This document shows positions 8,257 to 17,263 of a DNA stretch of 64,000 bases, in pieces. The DNA is from Peribacillus huizhouensis (GTDB taxonomy: Bacteria > Bacillota > Bacilli > Bacillales > DSM-1321): NCBI RefSeq assembly GCF_014138605.1, contig NZ_JACJHX010000008.1:87249-151248 (forward strand). Direction: 5' to 3'. The position numbers were made by a program, and so were the translations under genes. How positions within the stretch are numbered: position 1 is the stretch's first letter; the number at the start of each line of letters is the position of its first letter. The notes under the pieces were generated by a model. That model was not told the DNA's origin. It searched no databases and saw only the letters and a list, made by a program, of their open reading frames with translations.

Positions 8257-8682
8257 CTACATAGTCACCTCCAATACGAAATCTGCGTCGCTCTGTGTAG
8301 GAATTATGCGGCAACTTACGAACAGTGCGTCACCTTCCCTTGTATACTCGATATCTACTACGTCGGAAATGCGGTCATCATATGCTAAGGTTTCGTAAAT
8401 CAATCGAGGAATTTCCGCATCCAGTAAAGCAGGCGTAACATCATCTCCGATTAAACCGTGAAGCTCACACCCATAATTGTCCGAGTAGATAGCGTACTTA
8501 GTCCTCTCAGTCATTATGGCTTTTCGGGCAAACTGGATTAGCGCAGTTTCATTATCGATAAAGCCTCCGATTGATCCGTTTTCGAAGTCAATTGACCACG
8601 TTTTCGACGGCTCCACCGCTTGCTCTAGCGAAGAAACTGCGCTATCTAACACTTCCGTAAAGTTTTCGGGAATTAATGCCAT
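8257..8682 (-). CDS. xkdS: Baseplate protein XkdS (DUF2634, gp25-like)
   Basis: 141 residues. The motif TWSIDFENGSIGGFIDNETA followed by ALIQFARKAIMTER is typical of DUF2634/gp25-like wedge proteins, as is the later YSDNYGCEL. It abuts the baseplate J gene without a gap. Confidence 0.88.
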   Translation of the reverse strand: MALIPENFTEVLDSAVSSLEQAVEPSKTWSIDFENGSIGGFIDNETALIQFARKAIMTERTKYAIYSDNYGCELHGLIGDDVTPALLDAEIPRLIYETLAYDDRISDVVDIEYTREGDALFVSCRIIPTQSDADFVLEVTM

Positions 8683-8966
8683 TAGATCACCGCCTTATCC
8701 ATAACGAAATACATTTGCGAATCCTCGTCAGCGATCACAATTACGCTATCCCCTGACGCGAGATTTCGAGAAGCCGCCGTTGCTGTAAGGATTAGCTCCT
8801 CACGTTCCAGCTGAAGCCCATCGGAAGGCATTCGTAAAGTGAGATTCGGTGCTGGCGTTAGCACGGTCGCCACCTCGATTTTCATCTCACGGTTATGTCC
8901 GTACTTACGCATTAACTGAATCATACGGGAATCAAACGAACCTTCGATCTTTATTCGTTTATCCAT
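8682..8966 (-). CDS. xkdR: Tail protein XkdR (DUF2577)
   Basis: 94 residues. A basic helical start precedes a small beta domain ending in SGDSVIVIADEDSQMYFVMD, which is the DUF2577 signature region. It overlaps its neighbours by one base on each side, indicating translational coupling in the baseplate operon. Confidence 0.85.
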   Translation of the reverse strand: MDKRIKIEGSFDSRMIQLMRKYGHNREMKIEVATVLTPAPNLTLRMPSDGLQLEREELILTATAASRNLASGDSVIVIADEDSQMYFVMDKAVI

Positions 8967-10810
8967 TAATCAAACACCCGCCTTACTTGCATAAAATGGT
9001 TGCCCCAGTAGCCTGTCAAATAGCTGTGTTCTTTACATCCGGACGAAGCAAGGCTTACGCAATAGCCAGACCGCGTAACTATTCCGACGTGAGATACGCC
9101 TGCCCGATACGTACCTTTAAAGAAAACTAAGTCGCCGGCCTGCGCTTGCGGTTGCGGAATTAATCTACCTTTCGTAACTTGCGTAGAGGTTCCGTGCCCA
9201 ATATCCATGCCTGCCGCTTTTGAGTAAACATATTGCGTAAAGCCTGAGCAGTCCCCGCTACCTCCAGCGATGTTCTTTCCGCCGAAATTGTATTTCAGTT
9301 TCCCTTTGTAGCTGTTCGCAAGTTTGACGACATTAGACCGGACGTCACTTCCGCCAGAGAAACTGTCCGAGCCACCCGCCAACTCTTTCGTCCACTTATT
9401 TTCGAATTCGCTCCACCTGCCCGCTTTATTTCGCGCATCAGCACGGCCACTTCCGCGTTCAAGGATCGATACTTGCACGTTCTTAACTCCGAAAGCCTTC
9501 GCGTTGCTAGGTACGACCGCAATGTCGATTTTCTTACCTTTAATGGCCCCGCCCGTATCTTCCGCAAGGTATAGACCGGAATATTCCTTCGCATTTGCTA
9601 CGTATACAGCGACAACAGATCCTAAAGGTATTTTCGTAGGGTCAACGGCAATCGTGCGCCCTTCATCGACTTTCGTACTACTAGCCGTAAGACCGGTGCC
9701 ACTGCCGTTTATACCGCCAAGCGCTGGCGCATAAGCCGTCGCAATATAGCCGGTTTCGTACACAATACCGTCGATTTTCTTGCCGTCTATCGTAGTACTG
9801 CTGGCCTCTTCTTCTTCCGGCGCCTCATACTCGATTTCGTTAAGCTCGAGAACGTGCGATACTTTTAGTGACATCGTGTGCATTCCGCTCGCATCGAACG
9901 TATGGGAATCGGTTATGACGTAAAAGCCACCGCTAATGCCCGTCATTCTTTCGTAAACTTGAACGGATTTACCTGCGAAAACGGACGTATCTCCAAGCGC
10001 TTCAACGTCAGATTCCTTCGTAACCTTATTGAGCTCGGCAAGCAACGCATTAGCAACGGGCGTAAGCTGTGCGTCGGTCATTTCGCTTTCATGCCTTTTT
10101 TCACGCATGAGTCCGTATCTTTTAATCGACGCATCGTTACCTACCGTTACTCCTGACGAATCCTCTCCCGCCTTTCCTGTGATCCGGACAGAGTTGCGTA
10201 AATCTTCAATTGACTCCGTGTAATTTGCATTAATCAAGTTAGTGCTATCCGATATAATCAAACGAACAACTTGCGATTTGCGCTCGCGGAGAACAAGTTT
10301 TCCAACTTCGTTAGTCAGCAAAAAAACCTTTCCGGTCTTCTTTCGAGTCTCCGTCAAGGCTATCGTAATCATATCGTATATCGTTTTATCTCGCAGAATA
10401 AGCTGGGGAATGACGTAGCCGGTGTCCTCAATTGTGCCATAAGCAATTCCGTACTTCTTACAAATCGACGCAATAATTTGCGAGGCTTTCTGATTAGTGA
10501 ATTTCATTGTGTCCGTATTCTTCGTGAGGTAATAGTTATAGTCGTGTGCCGTGAACGAGAAGGTTCCGTCGCTACGTACATCCGTTTCGAATATGACTCC
10601 GCGGAAAATCTCGCGGTCGTCCTTATAAACGCGTACGGAGTTTCCGACAGTTACGCTAACAGCCTTGGCCTCGCCATCTAATGTGTTAATTAGCGAAACT
10701 TCTACTTGGCGACTTGCCGTCGTAGTATCTCCCGACCATGTGACCGAGGTAACTAGTGGCGTCAAATAGTAAACTTCACTTCCTACGTAATAAGTAACGC
10801 CAATACTCAT
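8966..10810 (-). CDS. xkdQ: XkdQ-like baseplate hub fused to 3D and NlpC/P60 cell-wall hydrolase domains
   Basis: 614 residues, about twice the length of plain XkdQ (around 325). Residues 1-330 are the hub (gpD-like) domain with early YYLTPLVTSVTWSGD. An acidic linker follows, then a 3D domain at about 358-455 with the diagnostic aspartates in AEDTGGAIKGKKIDI. The last 120 residues are NlpC/P60: catalytic cysteine in GDCSGFTQY and histidine in SHVGIV. The protein should sit at the tip of the tail tube and digest peptidoglycan at entry. Having both a 3D and a P60 domain on one hub is notable. Confidence 0.9.
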   Translation of the reverse strand: MSIGVTYYVGSEVYYLTPLVTSVTWSGDTTTASRQVEVSLINTLDGEAKAVSVTVGNSVRVYKDDREIFRGVIFETDVRSDGTFSFTAHDYNYYLTKNTDTMKFTNQKASQIIASICKKYGIAYGTIEDTGYVIPQLILRDKTIYDMITIALTETRKKTGKVFLLTNEVGKLVLRERKSQVVRLIISDSTNLINANYTESIEDLRNSVRITGKAGEDSSGVTVGNDASIKRYGLMREKRHESEMTDAQLTPVANALLAELNKVTKESDVEALGDTSVFAGKSVQVYERMTGISGGFYVITDSHTFDASGMHTMSLKVSHVLELNEIEYEAPEEEEASSTTIDGKKIDGIVYETGYIATAYAPALGGINGSGTGLTASSTKVDEGRTIAVDPTKIPLGSVVAVYVANAKEYSGLYLAEDTGGAIKGKKIDIAVVPSNAKAFGVKNVQVSILERGSGRADARNKAGRWSEFENKWTKELAGGSDSFSGGSDVRSNVVKLANSYKGKLKYNFGGKNIAGGSGDCSGFTQYVYSKAAGMDIGHGTSTQVTKGRLIPQPQAQAGDLVFFKGTYRAGVSHVGIVTRSGYCVSLASSGCKEHSYLTGYWGNHFMQVRRVFD

Positions 10811-11472
10811 CGCGGAATCACCAACTTTTGGCCCGCCTTGATGCTGTTAGGATTCTTACCAATTACTTTCACGTTGGCGTTATATATACGACGCCACTGA
10901 TCGCCATCACCGTAGATTTCGGGTCGTTTGGCGATTTTCCACAAGCTATCGTTCGCCTTAACAGTATACGAGGTTACTTTCGCAGGCTTTGCGGCAGACG
11001 GACGACTTGCGGATGTAGTTGGCTTTTTCGCAGGCTTTGACGTGTCAACCTTCGTCACTTTTAGCTCGCGCCACTCTTTTAGTACTAGCGTAAAATAAAC
11101 GTCACCAGGTGAACCACCTCTTTCCGCTTCAACATCGAACTCACGAATCGTTGCTGAAATATTGACACCGCCTTCGCCCGTAATAATAAGCTGAATCGGC
11201 TTACGCCCATTTCGCCAGTTCTCGATATAATTTATAAAACGTTGCGGCGTAGTGAACGTCGAATAACTGCAATAAGTCGGATTATAATCGCGAGGCCAAA
11301 AAGTTGAAATAGTAAACTCACGCAAGCCGCGTCTACCTATCGTCGTTATTTCTCCAAGACCTTCTACCTCCGTGTCTGTAAATGAGAACGGAGAAACGTA
11401 CGAATTAGATTCGGGATTGACCGGCAGGCGCAGCCTGGTTTTTCCGTTAACTAGCCAAAATTCTACGGTCAT
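10807..11472 (-). CDS. xkdP: XkdP-like tail protein with LysM domain
   Basis: 221 residues. N-terminal part holds the conserved TIGRRGLREFTISTFWPRDY; after a Lys/Pro/Ala linker (about 148-165) a LysM domain (YTVKANDSLWKIAKRPEIYG to AGQKLVIP) closes the protein. LysM binds peptidoglycan; XkdP is a tail-tube initiator or hub partner. It overlaps the XkdQ-like gene start by four bases. Confidence 0.9.
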   Translation of the reverse strand: MTVEFWLVNGKTRLRLPVNPESNSYVSPFSFTDTEVEGLGEITTIGRRGLREFTISTFWPRDYNPTYCSYSTFTTPQRFINYIENWRNGRKPIQLIITGEGGVNISATIREFDVEAERGGSPGDVYFTLVLKEWRELKVTKVDTSKPAKKPTTSASRPSAAKPAKVTSYTVKANDSLWKIAKRPEIYGDGDQWRRIYNANVKVIGKNPNSIKAGQKLVIPR

Positions 11473-13109
11473 GCGCCCGCACCTCCTGCACGTTCTACTT
11501 TTTTCACGAATAGCTCGAATAGTTTCTCCGCATCTTTTTCAGTCGAGCCCGAACCGTTTAGAGTTACGTTAAACTGGTACGTATTACCTCCGCTTTTTCC
11601 GGCACGGTAGTCCGCAGCTTCACCTCGAGGAAGTACCGCCTCGTCCTTGTGTAGTCGATATAACCCATCGGAATGGACTCGGTTTGCCCCACCATTACGT
11701 GATCCTTTTGATTTCGGTGCGGAGTTCGAATTATCCTCGGAAGTCTTATTGTTTTTTAGCCACCGCCTTAAGAAAAATCCGCCGACGGTTTCTGTTGCCT
11801 TTTTCTTCGCCCATCTTGCGCTGTCATCCGGGCTCCCTAGCGCTGACATGATAAACGAGTCCTTTACGGCGGCATTAAATCCGTCCATGACCCCTTGCCC
11901 GATTGCCCCTCCGATTTTAACTGCGACCGGCAGAATAGCAGGCATAGAAGCGTCAATTGCGGCCGCCAACGTTTGGACTAAGACTTCGCTCGCTGCTTGT
12001 ATTTTCGCTGAACCTTCCGAATCAAGCCATTTAATGAATCGCGCGTAAATATCCGATATGATAAAGTCCACTTTTCCGTAAACGGTTGTCTGCTCCTTAA
12101 ATTCTTCCGAGGCGGTGAGTGCGGTAAACCATTCGTAGATTCGCAATACCCCGTTCGTAAGACCGGTTAGAATGGCCTTAATCCAACGGGCGCCTACGTT
12201 AGCAAAACGGTCAAGCTCGCCGTTTTCCAGTTTGCCGAGTATGTTATTTAAAAAGTCTGTGACAACCGCAAGTGAGGGCTCCCCCATCTTTCTTAATTCT
12301 TTTGCAAGAGACTCTTTAACACGGTTGAATACCCCGATTGTCGTTTCGCCCGCTTTGTCTATCATCTTCGTAGTCATCCCAATTTTATTGAAATACTTAT
12401 CGAGTTCGACAAGCTGCTGTTCAAGCGGGAGGTCTTTAATCGCATTCATAACCTTTAGAGGAAATTCGAACCTTCTAACCATACTGATTGCACTGCCCGA
12501 AAATATCTCACGCAGGGCAAAAACTGCTCCTTCTACGCCTTGATAAGGATCTATGGCTGCCATACGTTCAGCAAGCGACCAAGCTTTTTCCAACTGTCTA
12601 ATATCCTTCGTCATTGTAATGAATGATTTAGAATTCCCGTACATATCTTGTGAGTTCATAATTGGTGAATCTATTGCGTATGAATCAACCATATCCGTAT
12701 ATTGCTTGGCTAGTTTACTGTCGTTAAAAAGTGCGCCAATCATTACTTCGGAATTTTCGAATTTAGCAGCTGCACCCACGGTAGCCTCGAATACCTTGGC
12801 TGCTCCTCTCGCCGCTTCATATGCCAAATAAACACCGCCAATAGCCGATGCTAACCCTCCAAGACTCGTTATCGCAGAGCCAATACTTCTTCCCGCGTTG
12901 CCTAGACCTCTACTAAACGAGTCGGTAGCACGTGACGCGCTTCCTGCTTGTGACGCATATTGTCCTAGCGAGTTACGTAAGCGCCCTTGGCTATCACGCC
13001 AAAGACCTGCTTGGCGGTTAGCTCGCTCCATCGCGCGAGTTGCGCGATCCAACCCTCTATTAAAATTCGCAGAATCGAGCCTTAAGATAGCACGCAAATC
13101 GAATGCGAT
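11469..13109 (-). CDS. Tape measure protein; likely AUC start
   Basis: 546 residues. N-terminal region is charged and helical (RGLDRATRAMERANRQ), the middle has Ala/Gly-rich hydrophobic stretches (GSAITSLGGLASAIGG), and the C-terminus has HKDEAVLPRGEAADYRAG, typical of tape measures. Length implies a tail near 80 nm. Start choice: AAGGAGG lies 8 nt before an ATC codon at 13109-13107, after which the protein reads (M)AFDLRAILRLDSANF, a natural N-terminus. The only conventional start upstream (TTG 13136) would lie before the ribosome site and add nine odd residues that include it. I therefore prefer AUC initiation. Confidence 0.8.
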   Translation of the reverse strand: MAFDLRAILRLDSANFNRGLDRATRAMERANRQAGLWRDSQGRLRNSLGQYASQAGSASRATDSFSRGLGNAGRSIGSAITSLGGLASAIGGVYLAYEAARGAAKVFEATVGAAAKFENSEVMIGALFNDSKLAKQYTDMVDSYAIDSPIMNSQDMYGNSKSFITMTKDIRQLEKAWSLAERMAAIDPYQGVEGAVFALREIFSGSAISMVRRFEFPLKVMNAIKDLPLEQQLVELDKYFNKIGMTTKMIDKAGETTIGVFNRVKESLAKELRKMGEPSLAVVTDFLNNILGKLENGELDRFANVGARWIKAILTGLTNGVLRIYEWFTALTASEEFKEQTTVYGKVDFIISDIYARFIKWLDSEGSAKIQAASEVLVQTLAAAIDASMPAILPVAVKIGGAIGQGVMDGFNAAVKDSFIMSALGSPDDSARWAKKKATETVGGFFLRRWLKNNKTSEDNSNSAPKSKGSRNGGANRVHSDGLYRLHKDEAVLPRGEAADYRAGKSGGNTYQFNVTLNGSGSTEKDAEKLFELFVKKVERAGGAGA

Positions 13110-13143
13110 ATAGTCGTCCTCCTTTCTGCAAAACAAAAAGGCG

Positions 13144-14484
13144 TCACAATCCCGACACCTCTTGTTCTAAAATATTCTCAATGTTATCAAACTCGTAGTA
13201 TGGTATCCTTACGAGTTTAATACCTTTTCTTAAACAATACGTCGTTTTTATTTCATCTAACACTTTTCTCTTTCGGAAAGCTTCGTGCCCTCCAAAGAAT
13301 TTAATCGGTTTAAAATGCTGTTCACCGTCGAACTCAATCAAACATTTAATATTGCTGTCACCATTTAACACACAGAAGTCAAAGGGGAGGGGTTTGATAT
13401 GTCTACAATCGTCAAACTTATATTGCTTGTGAAACTTTATATCTTTAGATTTTAGATAATCTTCAACCCTACTTTCTCCGTGAGTAGTATTAGCCCCGCA
13501 AGATGGACATTTAATGCCCCGCAATAAGGAAGTAGCACTCCTAGAGAACTCTGTTCCACAATCAGTACACTTAGCTGTGATTAGTTTAAACGCGCCTACA
13601 TACTCGCTTACTATCGCTATGCTACCAGAGTACTTTTCCTCAATCTGTTCGACAAAAATACCATGTGGTTTTGTTTGTGATTCTACACGTTTCTTAAATG
13701 AGCAGGCGGTACAAGGTACTTCTCTAGTATTGAAGTCATAGGGCAACTTATCAAACCTTTCTCCGCAAACTACGTGCAGATATGTTACGTGTTCGTTTGA
13801 GTTATTATAATTAGATAAAACGAGATATTCTCCATTAGTATTTTCTACAACCTCACGTTTATATGACCCCGAATCGACTACGCCTTGCGCACATTTAGGA
13901 CAAGCGTATTTCGCGTTTATTATCGTATATGGTTTAGTAAAGAAATTAAAGCCGTGCTTTTGGCATCTAAATTCGGTATTCGTTAAACTATCTACATACT
14001 TAGTTACAACTAAAATATTTCCGTTAAATTTCTCCTTAATTTCTAGTGCGAAATCCTCGCGAGATTTTCTCCTCTTAATGCCCCCTGCTATTAACGCACA
14101 TTTTGGACAACGTTTACCGTTTACAAAGTTACTGGGTCTAACTTTATATTCGTGACCGCAAACTATGTGTTTTATGTCAATTGACTTGAACATCCCTTCG
14201 TACTGTGAACGAAGTTCATACTCACCTTTCGATAAATCGGCGAAAGATTTTAAAAATACAACTTCGTGGTTTTTAACGCGAGTCTTTGCGGCGTTGTAAC
14301 ATTCAGGGCATTTCTGTCCTCTACTTTTAATCTTATCGGGAGTAGCCTCGTAGATATTACCGCAAGAATGCTTAATTCTTACTTTTGTTTTAGCGCTGAC
14401 ATACTCAGTTAGTACTTCATAGCCTTCGCCAAGTATTTCCGATACCTCTTTTATAAATTCCTCGTTTGTTTTACGTACCGCCAC
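13144..14484 (-). CDS. Free-standing homing-type endonuclease with zinc-ribbon repeats and PD-(D/E)XK/Vsr-like nuclease domain
   Basis: 446 residues. Five tandem units each carry a C-x2-C pair (for example CPECYN, CPKCAL, CPKCAQ, CTACSF, CPSCGA) preceded by a C-x-H or C-G element; these are likely DNA-reading zinc ribbons. The C-terminal domain begins HGESRVEDYLKSK and contains PFDFCVL, then IEFDGEQHF, the D-x(n)-E-x-Q nuclease signature. The gene lies between the tail chaperone and the tape measure, is more AT-rich than both, and has a phage-type promoter upstream. It looks like a selfish insertion in the tail operon. Confidence 0.78.
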   Translation of the reverse strand: MAVRKTNEEFIKEVSEILGEGYEVLTEYVSAKTKVRIKHSCGNIYEATPDKIKSRGQKCPECYNAAKTRVKNHEVVFLKSFADLSKGEYELRSQYEGMFKSIDIKHIVCGHEYKVRPSNFVNGKRCPKCALIAGGIKRRKSREDFALEIKEKFNGNILVVTKYVDSLTNTEFRCQKHGFNFFTKPYTIINAKYACPKCAQGVVDSGSYKREVVENTNGEYLVLSNYNNSNEHVTYLHVVCGERFDKLPYDFNTREVPCTACSFKKRVESQTKPHGIFVEQIEEKYSGSIAIVSEYVGAFKLITAKCTDCGTEFSRSATSLLRGIKCPSCGANTTHGESRVEDYLKSKDIKFHKQYKFDDCRHIKPLPFDFCVLNGDSNIKCLIEFDGEQHFKPIKFFGGHEAFRKRKVLDEIKTTYCLRKGIKLVRIPYYEFDNIENILEQEVSGL

Positions 14485-14586
14485 CGTAATTCCTCCCCTT
14501 AGTTTCGTCAGACTTTCGTTAAAACGGATTAATTCAGCCGCTATATCGAGCGACCGACGTATTAAAGGGCGTTTTTAAAATTCACC

Positions 14587-14623
14587 CTACTATATAAGCC
14601 GCGTGAGTTCGGATTTCCGCGCA
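14587..14623 (-). promoter_or_regulatory. Phage-specific promoter motif, site 1 (before the homing endonuclease)
   Basis: Minus-strand reading: TGCGCG, 15 bases, GCGGCTTA, then TATAGTAG. Same spacing as five other sites in this window; the -10-like box has one change (C-T-T-A for C-A-T-A). Confidence 0.6.
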
Positions 14624-14668
14624 CCCACTATACAATAGGCATGAACTAACAAATTCGCGCAGTTTACG

Positions 14669-14836
14669 CTATTTTTTCTTCGATTCTTCTAACTCTTCCT
14701 CCGCCACCAATAGCGAAGCATACATAAAATTACGTATGCGCTTAGGCTTGTTGTAAACCTCGTCGGGCGGGATGTTTTTATCGCGAAATAGCACATGCAA
14801 GAAATACGCCTCCCGCTCCGACTTTATTAGTTTTTT
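14669..14836 (-). CDS. Frameshifted C-terminal extension of the tail assembly chaperone (GT-type)
   Basis: After a -1 shift at 14830-14836 the ribosome reads KKLIKSEREAYFLHVLF and then IPPDEVYNKPKRIRNFMYAS, ending EELEESKKK at TAG 14671-14669. The P-D-E-V-x-N-x-P-x-x-x-R-x-F-x-Y-A-S pattern is typical of the second reading frame of phage tail chaperones. The fusion product would be 183 residues. It has no start or ribosome site of its own. Confidence 0.85.
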   Translation of the reverse strand, partial: KKLIKSEREAYFLHVLFRDKNIPPDEVYNKPKRIRNFMYASLLVAEEELEESKKK

Positions 14837-15219
14837 GCTTCTTCGATTTCTTCCTCGCCATCATCAAATCCGGATAGACGTAGAATAGCTTCTTGAAGAG
14901 TTTTAAGTTCTCCTACGTATAGCGATTTCGAAACCGCATCCTGTGCGTCCTTCGCGCCAAACTTTTTAATGACTTGCGTATCGGAAAAATCCGGATCAGT
15001 CACACCGGTAGCGACCAATAACGCATCAAGCTCTGAGTCATTAATTGTAGTGGTCTGACTGCTACCTTTCCCCGTTGTGTAGGACGCTTGCTCACGTATT
15101 TCGTAATACTCGTCGTTAGTGATCGCCTTAATTTTGAAATTAACGCCAAACCTCTTAATATAGACTTCCTTCGTTGGTTCTGAATCGTATGATAAAAAAG
15201 CGTGTAATACCTCGCTCAT
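14827..15219 (-). CDS. xkdN: Tail assembly chaperone, XkdN-like (G form)
   Basis: 130 residues, mostly helical, between the tail tube and tape measure genes. It carries KRFGVNFKIKAITNDEYYEI and an acidic end (DDGEEEIEEAKN). In contractile and long tails this protein coats the tape measure during tube assembly, and a minority of product is extended by -1 frameshifting near the stop, which the sequence supports here. Confidence 0.88.
   Translation of the reverse strand: MSEVLHAFLSYDSEPTKEVYIKRFGVNFKIKAITNDEYYEIREQASYTTGKGSSQTTTINDSELDALLVATGVTDPDFSDTQVIKKFGAKDAQDAVSKSLYVGELKTLQEAILRLSGFDDGEEEIEEAKN
14830..14836 (-). promoter_or_regulatory. -1 programmed ribosomal frameshift site A_AAA_AAC
   Basis: The heptamer A_AAA_AAC sits in frame immediately before the TAA stop of the chaperone gene (GCA AAA AAC TAA). 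Slippage by -1 opens the 54-codon extension ending at 14669. This is a classic X_XXY_YYZ slippery site. Confidence 0.9.
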
Positions 15220-15250
15220 ATTCCGTCACTCCTTCGTTTTAGTTTCGTAA

Positions 15251-15274
15251 GTAAAAGGAGAGCAAAAGCCCTCC
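15251..15274 (-). terminator. Terminator after the tail tube gene
   Basis: Minus strand: GGAGGGC, TTTT loop, GCTCTCC, then TTTTAC. Lies between the tube gene and the chaperone and would lower downstream expression relative to sheath and tube. Confidence 0.7.
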
Positions 15275-15278
15275 CGTT

Positions 15279-15701
15279 TTATAGATACTCGAATCCTGAG
15301 AACGTAAATGGCGTCTCTTCCATAACTAGCGACTTCATTTCGTACTTCAGAATCGGAATTGAATCGAACTGTACTCCTTTTAATCGGACCCACGCTTTAT
15401 CTGCGCTCTCAGGATCGTCGAGCTTCATTACAAGCTCCGTCACAAACGACCCTTTCGAATCGTTCGCCACTTGCGCAATCTGTTTCGCCAACTTCGTCGT
15501 AACTTTATAACCTGTCATAGCTCCCGAATACGTAATTCCGGTTACTTTATGTCCAGTTACACGCGTACCGGCCCGATGTACTTCTTCCTTCGTAATCTCA
15601 CCTTGCGCTTCTGCTGACTGGACGTTAGTTAACCATTCGCCATCTGCCGAATACATTTTCCCGAAACTACCGTTGAGCGTTTTCGTAGAATCTAATGTCA
15701 T
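15279..15701 (-). CDS. xkdM: Tail tube protein, XkdM-like (DUF2001)
   Basis: 140 residues starting MTLDSTKTLNGSFGKMYSAD, the XkdM pattern, with GTRVTGHKVTGITYSGAMTG in the middle and a C-terminus TPFTFSGFEYL. Forms the inner tube of the contractile tail. It directly follows the sheath gene and is followed by its own terminator, as expected for a highly expressed protein. Confidence 0.92.
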   Translation of the reverse strand: MTLDSTKTLNGSFGKMYSADGEWLTNVQSAEAQGEITKEEVHRAGTRVTGHKVTGITYSGAMTGYKVTTKLAKQIAQVANDSKGSFVTELVMKLDDPESADKAWVRLKGVQFDSIPILKYEMKSLVMEETPFTFSGFEYL

Positions 15702-15730
15702 ACGTTATACCTCCGTCCCTTATTCGTTTA

Positions 15731-16780
15731 TCAAACGTTAATTGTTAAGAAAATACGTTCCATCGAATCAATTTCGCGGTAACCAATCGCAAGGAATACG
15801 CTATCGCCAATGCTAGGTCTTTGCGGATCGAGACCCACCGAAAGGTCCGTTAGCACGTTGTTTACTTCCATCGTTTCGAGGTACGCTTTAATCGCGTTAA
15901 TTAGCGCCATCTGCCCGTCTTCGTTGTTGTCGAGTTTGCCGATATAGTTGTCGCGCGCCGTCTTTTCGATGTCCGTGGCGATTTGCTGGCGAGCACTAAT
16001 CGAGCGAATCTTCGTTTTATTCGTCGTCAAGCCTTGCTCGATCTTCACCTTTTCGCCGTCATTGACGAGAACCATCGAGCCTGCTTCTAGCGCCGTCACA
16101 ACTTCGCTATTTCGTAGGCGTTTCGTCACATCGTCGACTGCCACTTGCGTAAATGTAATCGACCGGTTGATCGGCGTTCCTGCGACAAGCCCCGCAATAA
16201 AAGCCGCGTATTGCCCGCTTGAATATTCCGTACCGTCGATTGTTACGCCAGTGATGAGGTTTACAACGTAGTCGTCCTTCAGCGCAATCGAACGAGTATT
16301 TCCGGTCGCTGGCGTAGCATCTTCCGCAGAAGTTCCGCCCGTTACGAAAGTGAAATGCTTGCGTTCATTGCGGTTTGTTTGAAGCCAAGCCAACGTATTT
16401 GTTCGCTCAGTCGCGCTAGGTTCTCCGTCGAATACGAAAACATTAAACGGCCTTGCTTCGTATGCATTGCGCATATCAACGTAGTCCGCCGTTACTGGTG
16501 ATGCTGGCATCGTATATACGAGTACCTCTTTCGCCCCGCCTCGTAGCGCTAATTTAATCGAAGTAATATTTGCCGAACCAAATAGCGCGACTGCCTCCGC
16601 CTCTTTTTCGACGGTGTAGAATGTTTTAGCTGTCGCCGACCCGCCGGAATACGTCTTTAACGGAATTGCTACGATACCTCGCACGCCTCCGCTAATTTGC
16701 GCGATGGCAGCTTCGACGAAATTCGTATATAAGCCCGGTCTAATTGGCGGATTTAACGGGTCCCATTGCGTAATTGCCAT
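15731..16780 (-). CDS. xkdK: Contractile tail sheath protein, XkdK-like
   Basis: 349 residues. Start has PPIRPGLYTNFVEAAIAQI; the middle carries RGGAKEVLVYTMP and the C-terminal part LIGLDPQRPS-like LSVGLDPQRPSIGDSVFLAI, followed by SMERIFLTINV. This combination defines the XkdK/gp18-like sheath. Its presence makes the phage a myovirus. Confidence 0.95.
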   Translation of the reverse strand: MAITQWDPLNPPIRPGLYTNFVEAAIAQISGGVRGIVAIPLKTYSGGSATAKTFYTVEKEAEAVALFGSANITSIKLALRGGAKEVLVYTMPASPVTADYVDMRNAYEARPFNVFVFDGEPSATERTNTLAWLQTNRNERKHFTFVTGGTSAEDATPATGNTRSIALKDDYVVNLITGVTIDGTEYSSGQYAAFIAGLVAGTPINRSITFTQVAVDDVTKRLRNSEVVTALEAGSMVLVNDGEKVKIEQGLTTNKTKIRSISARQQIATDIEKTARDNYIGKLDNNEDGQMALINAIKAYLETMEVNNVLTDLSVGLDPQRPSIGDSVFLAIGYREIDSMERIFLTINV

Positions 16781-16794
16781 TTAATCGTCCTCCT

Positions 16795-17262
16795 TTATTT
16801 CTTAATTTCAATCGTTAATTGCGGCGTTGTTACACCGACATGTTCGACTTTCGGATACGTAATCTGACCGCGAGCCTCCCGCAAATTAACTTCTAACATG
16901 CCGATAATCGCGAACACGCCCGACTCCGTTTTAAACGGTTCGGACAACGAAAAAGACTCGATACGTAAGTACCGAGTCGTTCCTTTTAGCGGAATTACCA
17001 TTTCGTTATTAAATAGACGTTCGAGGGGTTGCGCTTTGGTGAGGCAGTCTAACTCGCTTATTCCGATATAGACGAACTGATATGTGCGATCGTGGCGGTA
17101 ATGGTAGCCGGTTTCTGTTTCGCTCACCCCGCCTTTGTACTGAATTATTAAGTCTTCCGCTCTAAATTCAGTCGGCATAAATTGCAATTTAAACGCAACC
17201 GTCGGCATCATCGGAGCCACGAAATCGCGTAAGCTCTGTATCTCGTTTTTAATGTCCGCCAT
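16795..17262 (-). CDS. Tail terminator / YqbJ-like protein
   Basis: 155 residues with FMPTEFRAEDLIIQYKGG and a beta-rich remainder ending in GVTTPQLTIEIKK. The position between the HK97 gp10-like protein and the sheath matches the YqbJ (tail completion/terminator) slot of skin and PBSX relatives. Confidence 0.75.
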   Translation of the reverse strand: MADIKNEIQSLRDFVAPMMPTVAFKLQFMPTEFRAEDLIIQYKGGVSETETGYHYRHDRTYQFVYIGISELDCLTKAQPLERLFNNEMVIPLKGTTRYLRIESFSLSEPFKTESGVFAIIGMLEVNLREARGQITYPKVEHVGVTTPQLTIEIKK

Positions 17263-17263
17263 T

